DNA of 64,000 nucleotides from Acholoe squamosa. Taxonomy: Eukaryota; Annelida; Polychaeta; Phyllodocida; Polynoidae. This document shows, one piece after another, positions 1-9,947 of the stretch (position 1 is the stretch's first letter; each line of letters starts with the position of its first letter). The notes beneath the pieces are model-generated. The model did no database searches. It was given only the letters and a program-made list of their open reading frames with translations, and was not told the origin of the DNA. The stretch spans positions 24,361,830 through 24,425,829 of the forward strand of contig OX439040.1 of assembly GCA_949317995.1 (NCBI GenBank), given 5' to 3'. Both the position numbers and the translations under genes were made by a program.

Positions 1-376
1 CTCAGGTTAATACCTAATTGTGTTCATATAGTATCAGATTAATTGTCCATATCTGATCATTAATATTTAATTCACTCTGTAAAGTAGACAGAGCTGTTAA
101 TTTAAAAAGTCGAAAATTTTTTTTTCCGGGTTCAATAACCATAATACGATCATTGTTAACAACCACCGGTCCTTTTCAGGACCCTACTGTTGTCAAAACG
201 TTACTATAAATCTGTGATAATTGTATATTTATCATTTATGGTTGTTATAAGCTAGTGATGGAAATAACATGAACGACACTCGATGCTATTATTGTATAAT
301 TTTTCAGAAATAGGATAGTCTTATACTATAGCCTATTTCACATCGAGCAAGTGTAATTAATACCCCTTTTTAGTAT
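1..376. other. AT-rich non-coding left edge
   Basis: No convincing reading frame or known element is visible here. The stretch is AT-rich and contains one histone-type stem-loop, listed separately. It is the flank into which the solo LTR at 377-871 inserted. Confidence 0.5.
168..183 (+). promoter_or_regulatory. Histone-type mRNA 3' stem-loop sequence (orphan)
   Basis: The sequence GGTCCTTTTCAGGACC forms a perfect 6-bp stem with a TTTC loop and matches the metazoan histone 3'-end consensus GGYYCTTTTCAGRRCC recognised by SLBP. No histone C-terminus can be read in the 160 bases before it and I see no clear purine-rich downstream element, so it may be a relic of a histone gene or a chance match. 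Confidence 0.4.
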
Positions 377-871
377 TGTAAACAATCACTTACTAGGTTA
401 TTAATACACTGCGGTTTAATTACCCCCAAGTTATTGTCTAAGGGGGGCAGTGTAGGGGTATGGTATTTTACACTTTAACGTTCATGCACCCGTGAGACTC
501 AGACCTAGGTCCTTCAGGTGTGGTGGGGGAATCCGGATGGCAGGTGGCAGCACCTGCCTCTGGGTTCGTATCCACTACACCAGGGGGCCTACCACTCGTC
601 CGCCACACGTCACGTGGCCGGTCTGAGTTTCGCGGGCTTTTCCCCTATATAAGGCTGGTCCTAGCCCTAGGTTCCTCAGTAGTGGTTTACCCACTGCTCA
701 ACCAGGTTGTTACCCGAAAGGGTAACCGAATGCACTAGCAGCATGTAGTCCTCTGAGGCTGTGATCGTATGTAACGCAAGCTCTGAAATAAAAGCTCGGT
801 TGCCTACCCGGAAACTTTTCTCTCTCTTCGTTATGATTTAATCTAACTTAACGAGACGAACCACTACAACA
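377..871 (+). mobile_element. Solo LTR of an LTR retrotransposon
   Basis: This 495-bp unit starts TGTAAAC and ends ACAACA. It is flanked by the 4-bp duplication GTAT (373-376 and 872-875; AGTAT if one A is shared). Inside are a TATA box at 646-652 and a polyadenylation signal AATAAA at 787-792, in the order expected for U3-R-U5. No gag or pol lies next to it, so it is read as a solo LTR fossil. Its superfamily (Gypsy-like by duplication size) is inferred. On its right it abuts the RT reading frame of the minus-strand LINE. Confidence 0.7.
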
Positions 872-2577
872 GTATTAAATGCCTTTTTTAAATCCAAAAA
901 CAGGATAACAGAGTATTCATTCCGATTCCTAGCTTCAAACAAATATTGAATTAGTCCAAAAGTTGCATCAACAGTAGATTTACCAGGGATGAAGCCATAT
1001 TGGTTTTTACTTATTATATTATTTTCTATGATGAAGTTCATTAGCTGTCTGTGTATACACTTCTCAATAAGTTTTGAGAAAACATTAATTATAGTGATTG
1101 GTCTCCAATTAGATACATCACTTAGTAACCCATCCTTGGGTAATGGTACCACATAACCTATTTTCAACAAGTCTGGGAATTTAGCCTCAGTAATTGATCT
1201 ATTTATAAAATTTTCAAGTAACTCAGGTTTCATTAAAAGACATTCCTTTACCATATTACAAGGTATATTTGTAATACAAGAATTCTTACTCCAATCTATG
1301 GATTTTAATATGTCAGTACATATATCAATAGTACAATTTCTCAGTGTCATAATGTTCTCACTCTGAGGTAATAAATCAGGATAGGGTTGGATTATAAATG
1401 CCCTGGCAAGGTCACTACCAATATTGATATAAAAATCATTTACATAATTTGCAAGTTGTACCATTGGTACTACATTACCATTCTTATCCACTAGGTTCAT
1501 TGTCGGGGTCACTGCCTTGCCTTGCCATACCAGCTTTAATATTTTCCAGAAATTTTTTGGGTCCTTTCTATATTTATTGAGTAGTTGTAGCATAATAGTA
1601 CGCTTCTTATATACCAGGCGTTGGTTTATAGCCTTTTTTAGTACCTTTACCCGGACCAACAAATCATTTCTATAACCAGTGATACAGCGTTTGGCCCTTC
1701 TGAAAAGTCTTTTTTTTTTGGAGATCATTCTGCCAACCCTTTCGTCAAAGAATATGTCATTCTCTCGTACTTTAAATTTTATTACGGGGTGATATTCATC
1801 CAGGTATGACTTAATACAATTGACTACTTTTTCATATATATTTACTGGAGTTGTGTCATTCTCTATGCAGTCTGTCCAGTCTTTACCAGATATGAACCTA
1901 CAAAATTTTTCTTTATTAAGTGACTTCATGTTCCTAGTGCTGATAATTTTAACTGGATTTTTAACAAGTTTCACTAATTTTCTAATTAGATAAACTGGTA
2001 CATGATCGCCACAGATGTCATTTAGTAGACCTACCTCCATTACACAGTCACAATTGGTATAATAATGATCCAGGGTTGACTTCCCATAGGTATGGTAATA
2101 TGTCTGGGCAGTTCTATAATATTTGAGACTGGTATCCTTTAAAAATGTAGACATTCTTCTGAATTTTATACAATTTCGACTGCGACTATTCACATTCATG
2201 TCACCCATGATCCATAACTCTTTCCCTCTACATTCGATATCATTTACTATTAATCTTAGTTGATCATAGCACTCCAACACTTTACCCTTTGGTGGTCTAT
2301 ATACTACCACAAGCACTTTCTCTCTATGTCCTGGGTATTTGAGTGATATACATAGTGTTTCAATGTTACGGTTCACCACTGTTAGGTCATTCAATATAGT
2401 TATAAACATATATACAGGTGCAAGAATAGAGTAGGCACTGAAACTTCCAGGGCCTATTCTGAGAGTATCTGTTACGGCTGACACTCTATACAGTGTATCC
2501 GTAATGTAAGGCTTAGGTATAACAGAACCTAAATACACCAAACATTGGTACACATAGTGAGACATTGTGATACCCAT
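838..2577 (-). pseudogene. LINE ORF2 fragment: AP endonuclease and N-terminal reverse transcriptase
   Basis: The 579-residue frame starts with a decayed endonuclease N-terminus. It continues with the endonuclease motifs VVYRPPKG and WIMGDMNVN (the Asp-x-Asn active-site motif), then a linker and the start of a reverse transcriptase: SNWRPITIINVFSKLIEK, NQYGFIPGKSTVDA and FLDLKKAFNT, which holds the first catalytic aspartate. The YxDD box and everything downstream are absent. The last 10 or so codons are read from LTR sequence, not from the LINE. The real endonuclease start would lie upstream in 2578-2958, where no frame is clear. Confidence 0.8.
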
Positions 2578-2958
2578 ACCCCTTATACATATAGCTTAAT
2601 AGTGTATGTATAAATTGGTGAACAAACAGGATTATATCTATATTATTAACTTATCACATATTATAACCTACACCAATAACAATCATTTCTTACTGTACCC
2701 CACTACTTCTCGATATGTCGGTTCTACTATACCCAAACACCAATTTTATTAGTAATGGGACCTTTTGATATATAATAGTCCCATATCAACAATACATATA
2801 TTATATTGTACCCTTGGTCTACATGTTATGTCTTTTATTAACATTCATTCAAATACAGTTCTTATGTTGAGCAATTGTGGACGGTCCAGACTCCCTGTTT
2901 GTACCGTCCGTTTTTATTTAGTACTGTTCTATATATCGACCAAACCGGCCATCGTACA
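2578..2958 (-). other. Spacer between NADAR ORF and ORF2 of the LINE
   Basis: This AT-rich stretch should hold the start of the endonuclease domain. I see no open frame that clearly continues it, so it is either decayed LINE sequence or true inter-ORF spacer. Confidence 0.4.
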
Positions 2959-3561
2959 TCAGTCTTTGTGGTATGCTGGGTAGGTAGCTTCTTTTGTAGA
3001 TAGCCTCTCCTCTTGGAGTGTCTCCTCTACCAGCTTGACATCAGTTTTCATGCTGTATTCTTCTTGTAGCCTGGACCTTAACTCCTCCAGGAGTGTCCCT
3101 AGCATGTTTTCACCTCTGTAACCATCCTCGTCTAGGCAGGGATCATCATAGTCTGCTCCAGCGCTCCAGAACATATCCAAATCGCTATGGACTAGATACA
3201 GTTTGTTTGTTTTCCTTAGCAAGTCTTTCAACATACGATTCTGTATGAACTTTTTACTTAGGCATAGTTTCATAACCTGTATTCTCATCTTCCTCCACCT
3301 CAATCCCTTCTTACACTTCCCTCCTTCCTCTCTGGCTGCGATGGCTGTGGGAGCCTTTATCACCCTCTCTGCACTCTCAAAGTCTTCCATTTCCACACAG
3401 CCTACCCATTGGAACATCTGTTCAGCAGATTGGAAAACTATACCTTGGTGTTCAATCTTCACTTCATACAAGTTGCTCAGATAACACCTTTCCCCACAGA
3501 ATACCACACTAGTGTCTGTTTGTCTCATATAGAGTCTGCCTATAGGCAGTTCAGGAGACAT
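2959..3561 (-). CDS. NADAR (YbiA/DUF1768) domain protein encoded inside a LINE
   Basis: The 200-residue product has NADAR-family features in order. YLSNLY follows a short start and matches the family SNFY/SNLY motif. FQSAEQMFQW follows, then an AERVIKAPTAIAA helix, KKGLRWRKMRIQVMKLCLSKKF, LDMFWSAGAD (family D-x-x-W-G-x-G) and GENMLGTLLEELR (family G-x-N-x-L-G-x-x-L-M). NADAR proteins act on ADP-ribose derivatives; some remove ADP-ribose from guanosine and others process riboflavin-pathway intermediates. The start codon overlaps the end of ORF1 by 22 bases on the same strand, which suggests a shared transcript. It is fully open although ORF2 is truncated. The fold is confidently recognised; the role in the element is unknown. 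Confidence 0.8.
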   Translation of the reverse strand: MSPELPIGRLYMRQTDTSVVFCGERCYLSNLYEVKIEHQGIVFQSAEQMFQWVGCVEMEDFESAERVIKAPTAIAAREEGGKCKKGLRWRKMRIQVMKLCLSKKFIQNRMLKDLLRKTNKLYLVHSDLDMFWSAGADYDDPCLDEDGYRGENMLGTLLEELRSRLQEEYSMKTDVKLVEETLQEERLSTKEATYPAYHKD

Positions 3562-4946
3562 AGGTTGAATGTTCTGTGTTGTCTTGTGGATTGGGGTTGA
3601 AGTTTCAAAGTCGAGTTTGGGTTTGTCGACATTTCCTGTATGTCTCGTACCAATATTGGGCTTGGGAGGTGTCTTCTATAAAACACTGTAATATTACTCC
3701 TGTATTCTTTCTCTGCCAGACGTTGAAGACGTATGCTGATAGGTGTGGTCTGGGTTTTGTTGGTCTTTTGGGTCTGTGTATTCATCCCATCCTTTTCCCT
3801 CACCAACTTTGGGGTAGTAGGTACTGGATCATTTCTTGCTGTCTGATGTTGGTTCGTATATACAGTCTTTGCTACACCTCCTTCAGGTGGTCTATAGGAC
3901 ACTGGTATAAGCTCAGGTTTGTACCCATCATACAGCTCATTGTTTAAAAGTACTCGTGTGCCCTTAGCCCATGCATCACATATGTTATTCTCCCTGCAGT
4001 ACTTGGCTATCCTTCTCATGTGGCCTTTCACTTTTCTTACCTCGGGTTCTTCATCCGGGTTTATATATACAGTAGTGTAGTCGCTGTTAGATCTAGCCAG
4101 TGTTGCCTTTCTTCTCAAGCATGCATCTCTTCTCCAAGTGGTTGAGAAACATATTAGTAGTGCCCTACCCTCGTCTCTAGATGTTGATATCCTCTTGACT
4201 AGTTTTAATTCAGTCTTCTCGATATCTGGTTGTAGAGTTTTTACCAAGGACATTGCTGTGTTGACCGGTACTTCATCTGGGGTCTCCTTGAGGCCTGTTA
4301 CTATCAGGTTGAACCGCCTTGGGGATTTGTACTCCTCATTTATGTCGTATTTAACTGCTGCAGCATAACTAGGGTTGAAACTTTTCACCTCAATGTCTTT
4401 CTTGACTGCATCAACAAGTTGTCTGGCCTCTTTGGCAAGTTTAGTGGCAGTTTTAGCTTCCTCCATAGCATTTTCAGCCAGGTTTCTAACCTCTTTGATG
4501 TTAGCAATATTTTGCTGGGCTATGGATCTTCCTTCCTTCTCTATACAATCTAGACGGTCTGACAAAAGCCTGTTGGAACCGTCCATTTTTATTTTCAGTT
4601 CTTCAAACTGACGCTCAGAGGTAGCCCTATTCAAGTTCATGTGTTTCATCATCTCACTGAAGCCCTGTTTGAATAAGTTCTTTGAGCCTTTGTACTTCTT
4701 TTTAGCTATATTTACACTATCACTACAGCCAGGAGTACCTTTGGGTTTGGCCTCATCCTCGCTTGCAGAAGACCAATCAGTATCATCAAAGTCACTATTT
4801 AGGTCTTTGTTTTCCTCCTCTATACATGGTCTGTCTTGTATAAATTCCCCTCTCACCTTGGTTGATTCATAGTCTTTGACCCTATGCTTGGATCTATGTT
4901 GTCTTAGTTGGTAGGAACTGATGACTTCTATGAAACAAAGAAGCAT
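3540..4946 (-). CDS. LINE ORF1 protein (coiled coil plus RNA-binding domain)
   Basis: The 468-residue frame begins with about 15 residues read from antisense Polinton polymerase sequence, so the true ORF1 start is inside or lost. An acidic Ser-rich part follows, then a long heptad-rich helix (about residues 85-195) rich in Lys, Glu and Ala, typical of trimerising ORF1 coiled coils. An RRM-like domain (about residues 215-330) comes next, with RRFNLIVTGLKE, RALLICFSTTWRRDACL, VYINPDEEPEVRK and WAKGTRVLLNNELYDG. The C-terminal part is Thr/Gln/Pro-rich. ORF1 proteins bind element RNA as nucleic-acid chaperones. Confidence 0.75.
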   Translation of the reverse strand: MLLCFIEVISSYQLRQHRSKHRVKDYESTKVRGEFIQDRPCIEEENKDLNSDFDDTDWSSASEDEAKPKGTPGCSDSVNIAKKKYKGSKNLFKQGFSEMMKHMNLNRATSERQFEELKIKMDGSNRLLSDRLDCIEKEGRSIAQQNIANIKEVRNLAENAMEEAKTATKLAKEARQLVDAVKKDIEVKSFNPSYAAAVKYDINEEYKSPRRFNLIVTGLKETPDEVPVNTAMSLVKTLQPDIEKTELKLVKRISTSRDEGRALLICFSTTWRRDACLRRKATLARSNSDYTTVYINPDEEPEVRKVKGHMRRIAKYCRENNICDAWAKGTRVLLNNELYDGYKPELIPVSYRPPEGGVAKTVYTNQHQTARNDPVPTTPKLVREKDGMNTQTQKTNKTQTTPISIRLQRLAEKEYRSNITVFYRRHLPSPILVRDIQEMSTNPNSTLKLQPQSTRQHRTFNLCLLNCL

Positions 4947-6763
4947 TTAAAAGATAAAAAATTATTACCTTATGTTATCCGTAAAGGAGTTATGTGTTAT
5001 GATTATATAAATTCATGGAGTGTTTTGAAAGAAAAAAAATTGCCTGCAAGAAAATATTTTTATTCTTCTTTAACAAAAGAAAACATTTCTAACGAAGATT
5101 ACCAGCATGCTCTTTTTATGTTCAAAGCTTTCAAATGCAAGAACCTAAAAGATTATTTGAAAGAATATTTAAAAATAGATGTTTTGCTTTTATGTGACGT
5201 TTTCGAATCTTTCAGAGAAAAGGCTTTAGATTATTATGGATTAGATCCGTCACATTTTCTTACTTCACCAAGCTTAAGTTATCAAGCCATGTTGAAATAT
5301 ACTGGGGTTAAATTAGATTTATTTTCGGACATAGAAATGTACAATTTCACAGAAACAGGTGTAAGAGGAGGGATAACTAATGTTTCGCACAGGTATGCCA
5401 TAGCAGAAGAACCTGATGAACATATTTTTTATATTGATTGCAATAATTTATATGGAAAATGTTTAGCAGATTTTTTACCTATTTCTGATTTTAAATGGTT
5501 AGAAAAAAAAGAAATAAATAAATTAGAAATATGTAACATTCCAGACGATAATGAAACAGGCTATATTATGGAAGTAACTCTATCTTATCCTGCAAACCTT
5601 CATGATAGACATAATTCTTTTCCTTTAGCACCAGAAAAATTAGAAATAAAAAAGGAAGATTTATCCACTTATGCTGAACAAGTACTCAAAGACATAGGAA
5701 TTTCATATAAAAAAGGAGGAAAAAAATTAATATGTAATTTAAATCAAAAGGAAAATTATGTTATACATTACCGTAACTTAAAGCTATATCTAAACCTAGG
5801 AATAAAAATTAAAAAAATACATAGAGTTCTTTCATTCAAACAAAAAGATTGGATGAAACCATACATCGATTTTAATACAACAAAAAGAACCTTAGCTACT
5901 TCTTCTTTTGACAAAGAATTTTTTAAACTTTTAATTAACAGCACTTTTGGGAAAACATTAGAAAATGTTAAGAAAAGATCAACTATGAAATTAACTTCTA
6001 ATCCTTTAGTAAGTGAAAAACTTATAAGAAAACCAAATTTTAAATCACTACATATCTTTCAAAAAGACTTCGTAGGTATACAATATAACAAAGAACGAAT
6101 TCTTTTAAATAAACCTATATACATAGGATTTACAGTATTAGAACTATCAAAATTATGGATGTTTAATTTTCATTATAATATCATGTTACCTGCTTTTTCA
6201 GAAAGCATTATTCAATTGTTATACACAGATACAGACTCATTCATTTATTATATTAAAGATGAACATTTCTTAAAAAAGATAAAAAATATTGAAAATTATT
6301 TTGATTTTTCTAATCTTAAAGAAAGTCATCCTTTATTTTGCTCTAAAAATATGAAAGTTTTAGGAAAATTCAAAGATGAAACAGGAGGGAAAAAAATAAA
6401 AGAATTTATAGCATTAAGACCTAAAATGTATTCTATTCTTTATGAAACTGGAGAAGAAGAGAAAAAAGTGAAAGGCATAAAAAAAGTTGTATACAAGAAA
6501 TAAAACATAGTAACTTTAAAAAAGTCTTATTTAAAAATAAAATAAGAGAAGATCAATTCAGTAATATAGTAAGTCTTAAACATAAAGTGTATACCATTTC
6601 CCTACATAAGATTTCTCTTTCTCCTTTTGAAGATAAAAGATATTTATGTGATAGCGGGATAAAATCTCTTGCTTATGGACACTATAGTATACCTAAAAGA
6701 AAGAAAAAAGGAAAAAGAAACGAAATACCTTTTCCAGAAATAAAAAAGAAAAAAAGATCATGA
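4908..6763 (+). pseudogene. polB: Protein-primed family B DNA polymerase (Polinton polB), incomplete
   Basis: This is the C-terminal part of a type-2 DNA polymerase B, which copies the linear element genome from a protein primer. Palm motifs are visible in order: DCNNLYGKCL (motif A), KLLINSTFGKT (motif B, K-x3-NSxYG type) and YTDTDSF (motif C, DTD). The preceding LKEYLKIDVLLLCDVFESF is typical of these polymerases, including the exonuclease III region. The N-terminal part is absent because a LINE occupies its place. The gene is broken, with about one break besides the missing end. Confidence 0.85.
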
Positions 6764-6830
6764 GATAGCTTGAAAAAACTTTCACCTTATTAACATTAGA
6801 AAGAAAGCCTAAGGCATAATAAAAGAAAAA

Positions 6831-7094
6831 ATGAACAAATCAGGAAAATACCCTACTTTGGCTTTTGGTCGGAGGAAAAGAATAGATATAAATAAATTTA
6901 AAGGAAATATATATTTATATTTTCATGACTTGACTAAAGATAAAAGTATATCTCTTCAAAAAGAAGAGTTTGACCTTCTTCTTCGAATGAAAAATAAAAT
7001 ATATAAAAAAATTGAAAAAGTTAAGAAATTGAAGAAAGAAAACAAGCAAGAAAAAATAAAAAAAAAAGAAAGAAAAAGAACAAAATTTAAGTAG
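6831..7094 (+). CDS. Small lysine-rich protein of the Polinton element
   Basis: The 87-residue product is unrecognised. It has NKSGKYPTLAFGRRKRID at the start and a helical, very Lys/Glu-rich C-terminal half. Its start follows an A-rich run (AAAAAATG), the usual start context in this element. It could bind nucleic acid, but I see no domain. Confidence 0.45.
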   Translation: MNKSGKYPTLAFGRRKRIDINKFKGNIYLYFHDLTKDKSISLQKEEFDLLLRMKNKIYKKIEKVKKLKKENKQEKIKKKERKRTKFK

Positions 7095-7144
7095 TGATAG
7101 CAACAGCGAAAGTGAAATGGAATTAAGTGAAAATGATAGCAGTG

Positions 7145-7258
7145 AATAATATTATGAAAATATTAATGAGATAAATGAATGACTTACCTTATTACCTTTA
7201 AAATAATATTATGAAAATATTATTGAGATAAATGAATGACTTAGCTAATTAGCTTTAT
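7145..7258 (+). repeat. 57-bp tandem duplication before the zinc-finger gene
   Basis: Two nearly identical copies of an AATAATATTATGAAAATATT..GAGATAAATGAATGACTTA unit lie at 7145-7201 and 7202-7258. Each carries a GAGATAAAT motif, and the pair ends shortly before the start codon at 7291. The position suggests a duplicated promoter element. Confidence 0.6.
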
Positions 7259-7290
7259 ATATTTTCGTTTTCAATTTTTTATGATAAAAA

Positions 7291-8016
7291 ATGGTTTCTA
7301 AATGTGAATTTTGTGGTAAAAATGCTGATTTAGTAAAAAATAAAAAATATTGTTTAAAATGTGCAGAGTCAATGGTACAAGAATGTATAAGGTGTCATAG
7401 ACCTTTTCAATCTTATCATTTTTTTACGTCTGATGAAAATCACCTGAGATGTAATGCCTGTTACAATAAATACATGAAAGAAAAGCTAAGAAGCAAAGCT
7501 AAATCCGCACAAAATTTCAGTATAAAAGTCATGGAAGATTTGAGCGAAAATGAAGACTCGAACAGCATGTCTTCAGAAGAAGAAAAAAATGACTCCACCA
7601 AAAATGTTGAATCAAACATTGTTCGTCCTATCAAGAAAGAAGAAAACTTGAAGAGAAGAAAAGAAGAGAGTGATGATAATGTAAGTCATAACGAAAATGA
7701 ATATGAAGAAAAAAAAGTAAAAATACAAGTCAAGAAAAAGAAAAAGATGAATAAGACTTCTAGCAGGGTGGAAAATAATACAAGTGATGATGACTTAAGT
7801 CAAGATGAAAATGAAAAAGCAGGAAGAAAGGAAAAGGTGCAGGTTAAAAGAAAGAGAAATGTGAACAAGCAGCAATCTAATACCTCACGAAATAAAACTA
7901 AAATTAATTCTAGTTCAAGGAAAACAAAAACAGGAAACAAAAGTCTGATATTTAACGTAGATGGAAACATGAAACCGAGTGGCTTCATCCCAATTTACAT
8001 GCCTGTTAATCAGTAA
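7291..8016 (+). CDS. Cysteine-rich zinc-finger protein with charged tail (Polinton)
   Basis: The 241-residue product opens with four CxxC pairs in the first 65 residues (CEFC, CLKC, CIRC and CNAC), which fits two zinc-binding units. The remaining 175 residues are disordered and rich in Lys, Glu, Ser and Asn, with repeated EE/KKK blocks, and end in a short conserved-looking PSGFIPIYMPVNQ. It is probably nuclear and nucleic-acid binding by composition. No exact family is recognised. It sits between polymerase and integrase. Confidence 0.5.
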   Translation: MVSKCEFCGKNADLVKNKKYCLKCAESMVQECIRCHRPFQSYHFFTSDENHLRCNACYNKYMKEKLRSKAKSAQNFSIKVMEDLSENEDSNSMSSEEEKNDSTKNVESNIVRPIKKEENLKRRKEESDDNVSHNENEYEEKKVKIQVKKKKKMNKTSSRVENNTSDDDLSQDENEKAGRKEKVQVKRKRNVNKQQSNTSRNKTKINSSSRKTKTGNKSLIFNVDGNMKPSGFIPIYMPVNQ

Positions 8017-8231
8017 ACATTTTTTTATTGGATGAATAAAATTGAAAAAATTTCATGGATAACCGTGAAATCTGACAGTATAATATATCGACACACTTTC
8101 TATTACATTGAGATGGTTTAAAATCACGTGATTATATGTATCGTTCTATTCATGTATAAAAATTATTTGATATATTAGAACGAAACCATGCATATCGGAT
8201 TTCCGTCTCTGTAATGTAATACAGAAAATAT

Positions 8232-9203
8232 GTGTCAAAAAATATGAACCAACAAACTAAAAACAAAGAAAATATTTTAAAAGAAATATTTTTCAATCCG
8301 TCTGATCCTGCCTCTTTCAGTTCTGCAAATAAATTATATGAAAGTGCAAAGAAAAAAAATAAAAATATAACTCATACGGATGTATCAGCTTTTCTTCATA
8401 ACACTAGAACCTATACTTCTCACAAAAAAATAAAACATAGGTTTTTACGAAGAAAAACTATAGTGAAAGGTATAAATGATCAATGGCAACTAGATTTAAT
8501 TAGTATATTTAATTTAAAAAATGAAAATGATGATATCAAATATTTACTTGCTTGTATAGATTGTTTTTCTCGTTATGCTTATATTTTTCCTTTAAGAAAC
8601 AAAACAGCTTCCGTCACTTTAGATGGCTTTAAAAATATATTAATGAAAAGCAAAGTTAAGCCTAGAATTATACAATTTGATGATGGAAGTGAATTTAAAG
8701 GTGTATTCAGAAAATATTTAAAAGAAAATAACATTAAATTTTTCAGTACATCACAAGACACTAAAAATGCAATAGTAGAAAGATTCAATCGTACTATACA
8801 AGATAAAACATATAAATATCTTACTTTCAAAAAGACTTTGAGATATATAGATGTACTTCAAAATTTAGTATATAGTTATAATCACAGTAAGCATATAACT
8901 TTAGGTATAAGTCCTTCAGAAGTAACTAAAGCAAACGAAAAAAAAATATGGATAAAACAATACGGGAAATATTTATTCTCTAAAAAACATCATTTACCCT
9001 TTAAAGTTGGAGATAAAGTTAGAATTACTAAATATAAAACTACTTTTAGAAAAGGATATTCTTCTCATTGGAAAAAAGAAATTTTTCAAGTAGCTTATGT
9101 TCTTAGAACTTGGCCTGCAACATATGTATTAATTGATAAAAACAATGAAATATTAAGTGGTAATTTTTATAAAGAAGAACTAGTTAAAATTGAAGGAATT
9201 TAA
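8232..9203 (+). CDS. int: Retroviral-type integrase (rve) of the Polinton element
   Basis: The 323-residue product has the DDE core: QWQLDLISI (first Asp), RIIQFDDGSEF (second Asp) and KNAIVERFNRTIQ (Glu), within about residues 80-220. The C-terminal SH3/chromo-like region FKVGDKVRITKYKTTFRKGYSSHW precedes a typical Polinton C-terminus. The enzyme would insert the linear element DNA into host chromosomes. The reading frame is complete and of usual length for Polinton integrases. Confidence 0.9.
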   Translation: MSKNMNQQTKNKENILKEIFFNPSDPASFSSANKLYESAKKKNKNITHTDVSAFLHNTRTYTSHKKIKHRFLRRKTIVKGINDQWQLDLISIFNLKNENDDIKYLLACIDCFSRYAYIFPLRNKTASVTLDGFKNILMKSKVKPRIIQFDDGSEFKGVFRKYLKENNIKFFSTSQDTKNAIVERFNRTIQDKTYKYLTFKKTLRYIDVLQNLVYSYNHSKHITLGISPSEVTKANEKKIWIKQYGKYLFSKKHHLPFKVGDKVRITKYKTTFRKGYSSHWKKEIFQVAYVLRTWPATYVLIDKNNEILSGNFYKEELVKIEGI

Positions 9204-9261
9204 AAAAAATGGAGCACATAGAATTTCCTATTTTCAATGCATGTATTAAATACCTTTTTCT

Positions 9262-9870
9262 ATGATAGTAGCAGGTCCTAGTAACAGTGGTAAAACTACT
9301 TTTGTTCGTAATTTAATAGAAAACAGTGATCGCATATTAGACAAAAACATAGATTATTTTATTTGGTGTTATGGTCAAACACCTCCTAAAAAACCTTCTA
9401 TCATGCAAGATAAAGACGTTATTTTCATTAATGGTATTCCTTCTTCTTTTGATAAATACATAAAACCGAACTTAAATGGACTTATTATATTAGATGACTT
9501 AATGAAAGAAAGCAGTAATAATGCAGAAATAGGAAAATTATTTACTCAAACTTGTCATCATGAAGGTTTAAATGTGATATATATATCTCAAAATTTTTTT
9601 TCTGAAGGGAAAGAAAGACAAACTGTGAACAGAAATGCTACTTACCTTGTTATATTTAATTCTCCTTTAGATCAAACAGTGCCTCAAATATTAGGAAGAA
9701 AATTATTACCAAAAAATCATAAAACTTTTATCAATATTTTTAATGAAGCAACTAGAAAACCACATTCTTATCTCTTAATAGACGGACATAAAAAAACTCC
9801 ACAAGGATACAGATTAAGAGGAAATATTTTTGATGTAGGCCAAGATGTTTATATTCCAAATAAAACTTAA
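9262..9870 (+). CDS. FtsK/HerA-type genome-packaging ATPase
   Basis: The 202-residue product has a Walker A motif AGPSNSGKTTF at residues 4-14 and a Walker B motif LNGLIILDDLM near residue 75, followed by the sensor-like NVIYISQNFF. This is the compact packaging ATPase of Polintons and related viruses, which pumps DNA into preformed capsids. It follows the integrase by about 60 bases. The frame is complete, though the native start might lie slightly upstream at 9209, where an AAAAAAATGG context occurs in another frame. Confidence 0.88.
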   Translation: MIVAGPSNSGKTTFVRNLIENSDRILDKNIDYFIWCYGQTPPKKPSIMQDKDVIFINGIPSSFDKYIKPNLNGLIILDDLMKESSNNAEIGKLFTQTCHHEGLNVIYISQNFFSEGKERQTVNRNATYLVIFNSPLDQTVPQILGRKLLPKNHKTFINIFNEATRKPHSYLLIDGHKKTPQGYRLRGNIFDVGQDVYIPNKT

Positions 9871-9947
9871 AAAAATGTACGTGTGATAAATGAAATAAAG
9901 AATGATATAAAAGACAAGAAATAGTTTTGTTTATTACGTTTTAAAAA

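Larger units (their letters stand above)
872..4905 (-). mobile_element. LINE (CR1/Jockey-like) with a NADAR ORF, lying next to the Polinton polymerase
   Basis: Three minus-strand reading frames lie in the order ORF1 (coiled coil plus RNA-binding domain), NADAR-domain ORF, and ORF2 (endonuclease then reverse transcriptase). Its upstream edge, near 4905, meets the truncated DNA polymerase gene of the Polinton-type element, so it probably inserted there. Its 3' part is missing: the RT frame stops at the LTR junction near 872, just after the first catalytic aspartate motif. No poly-A or microsatellite tail is present. The clade assignment is by general RT and ORF1 resemblance only. Confidence 0.7.

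Noticed and set aside
3203-4872. Several plus-strand frames opposite the LINE ORFs
   Set aside because: They are complementary shadows of ORF1 and the NADAR frame, with no motifs.
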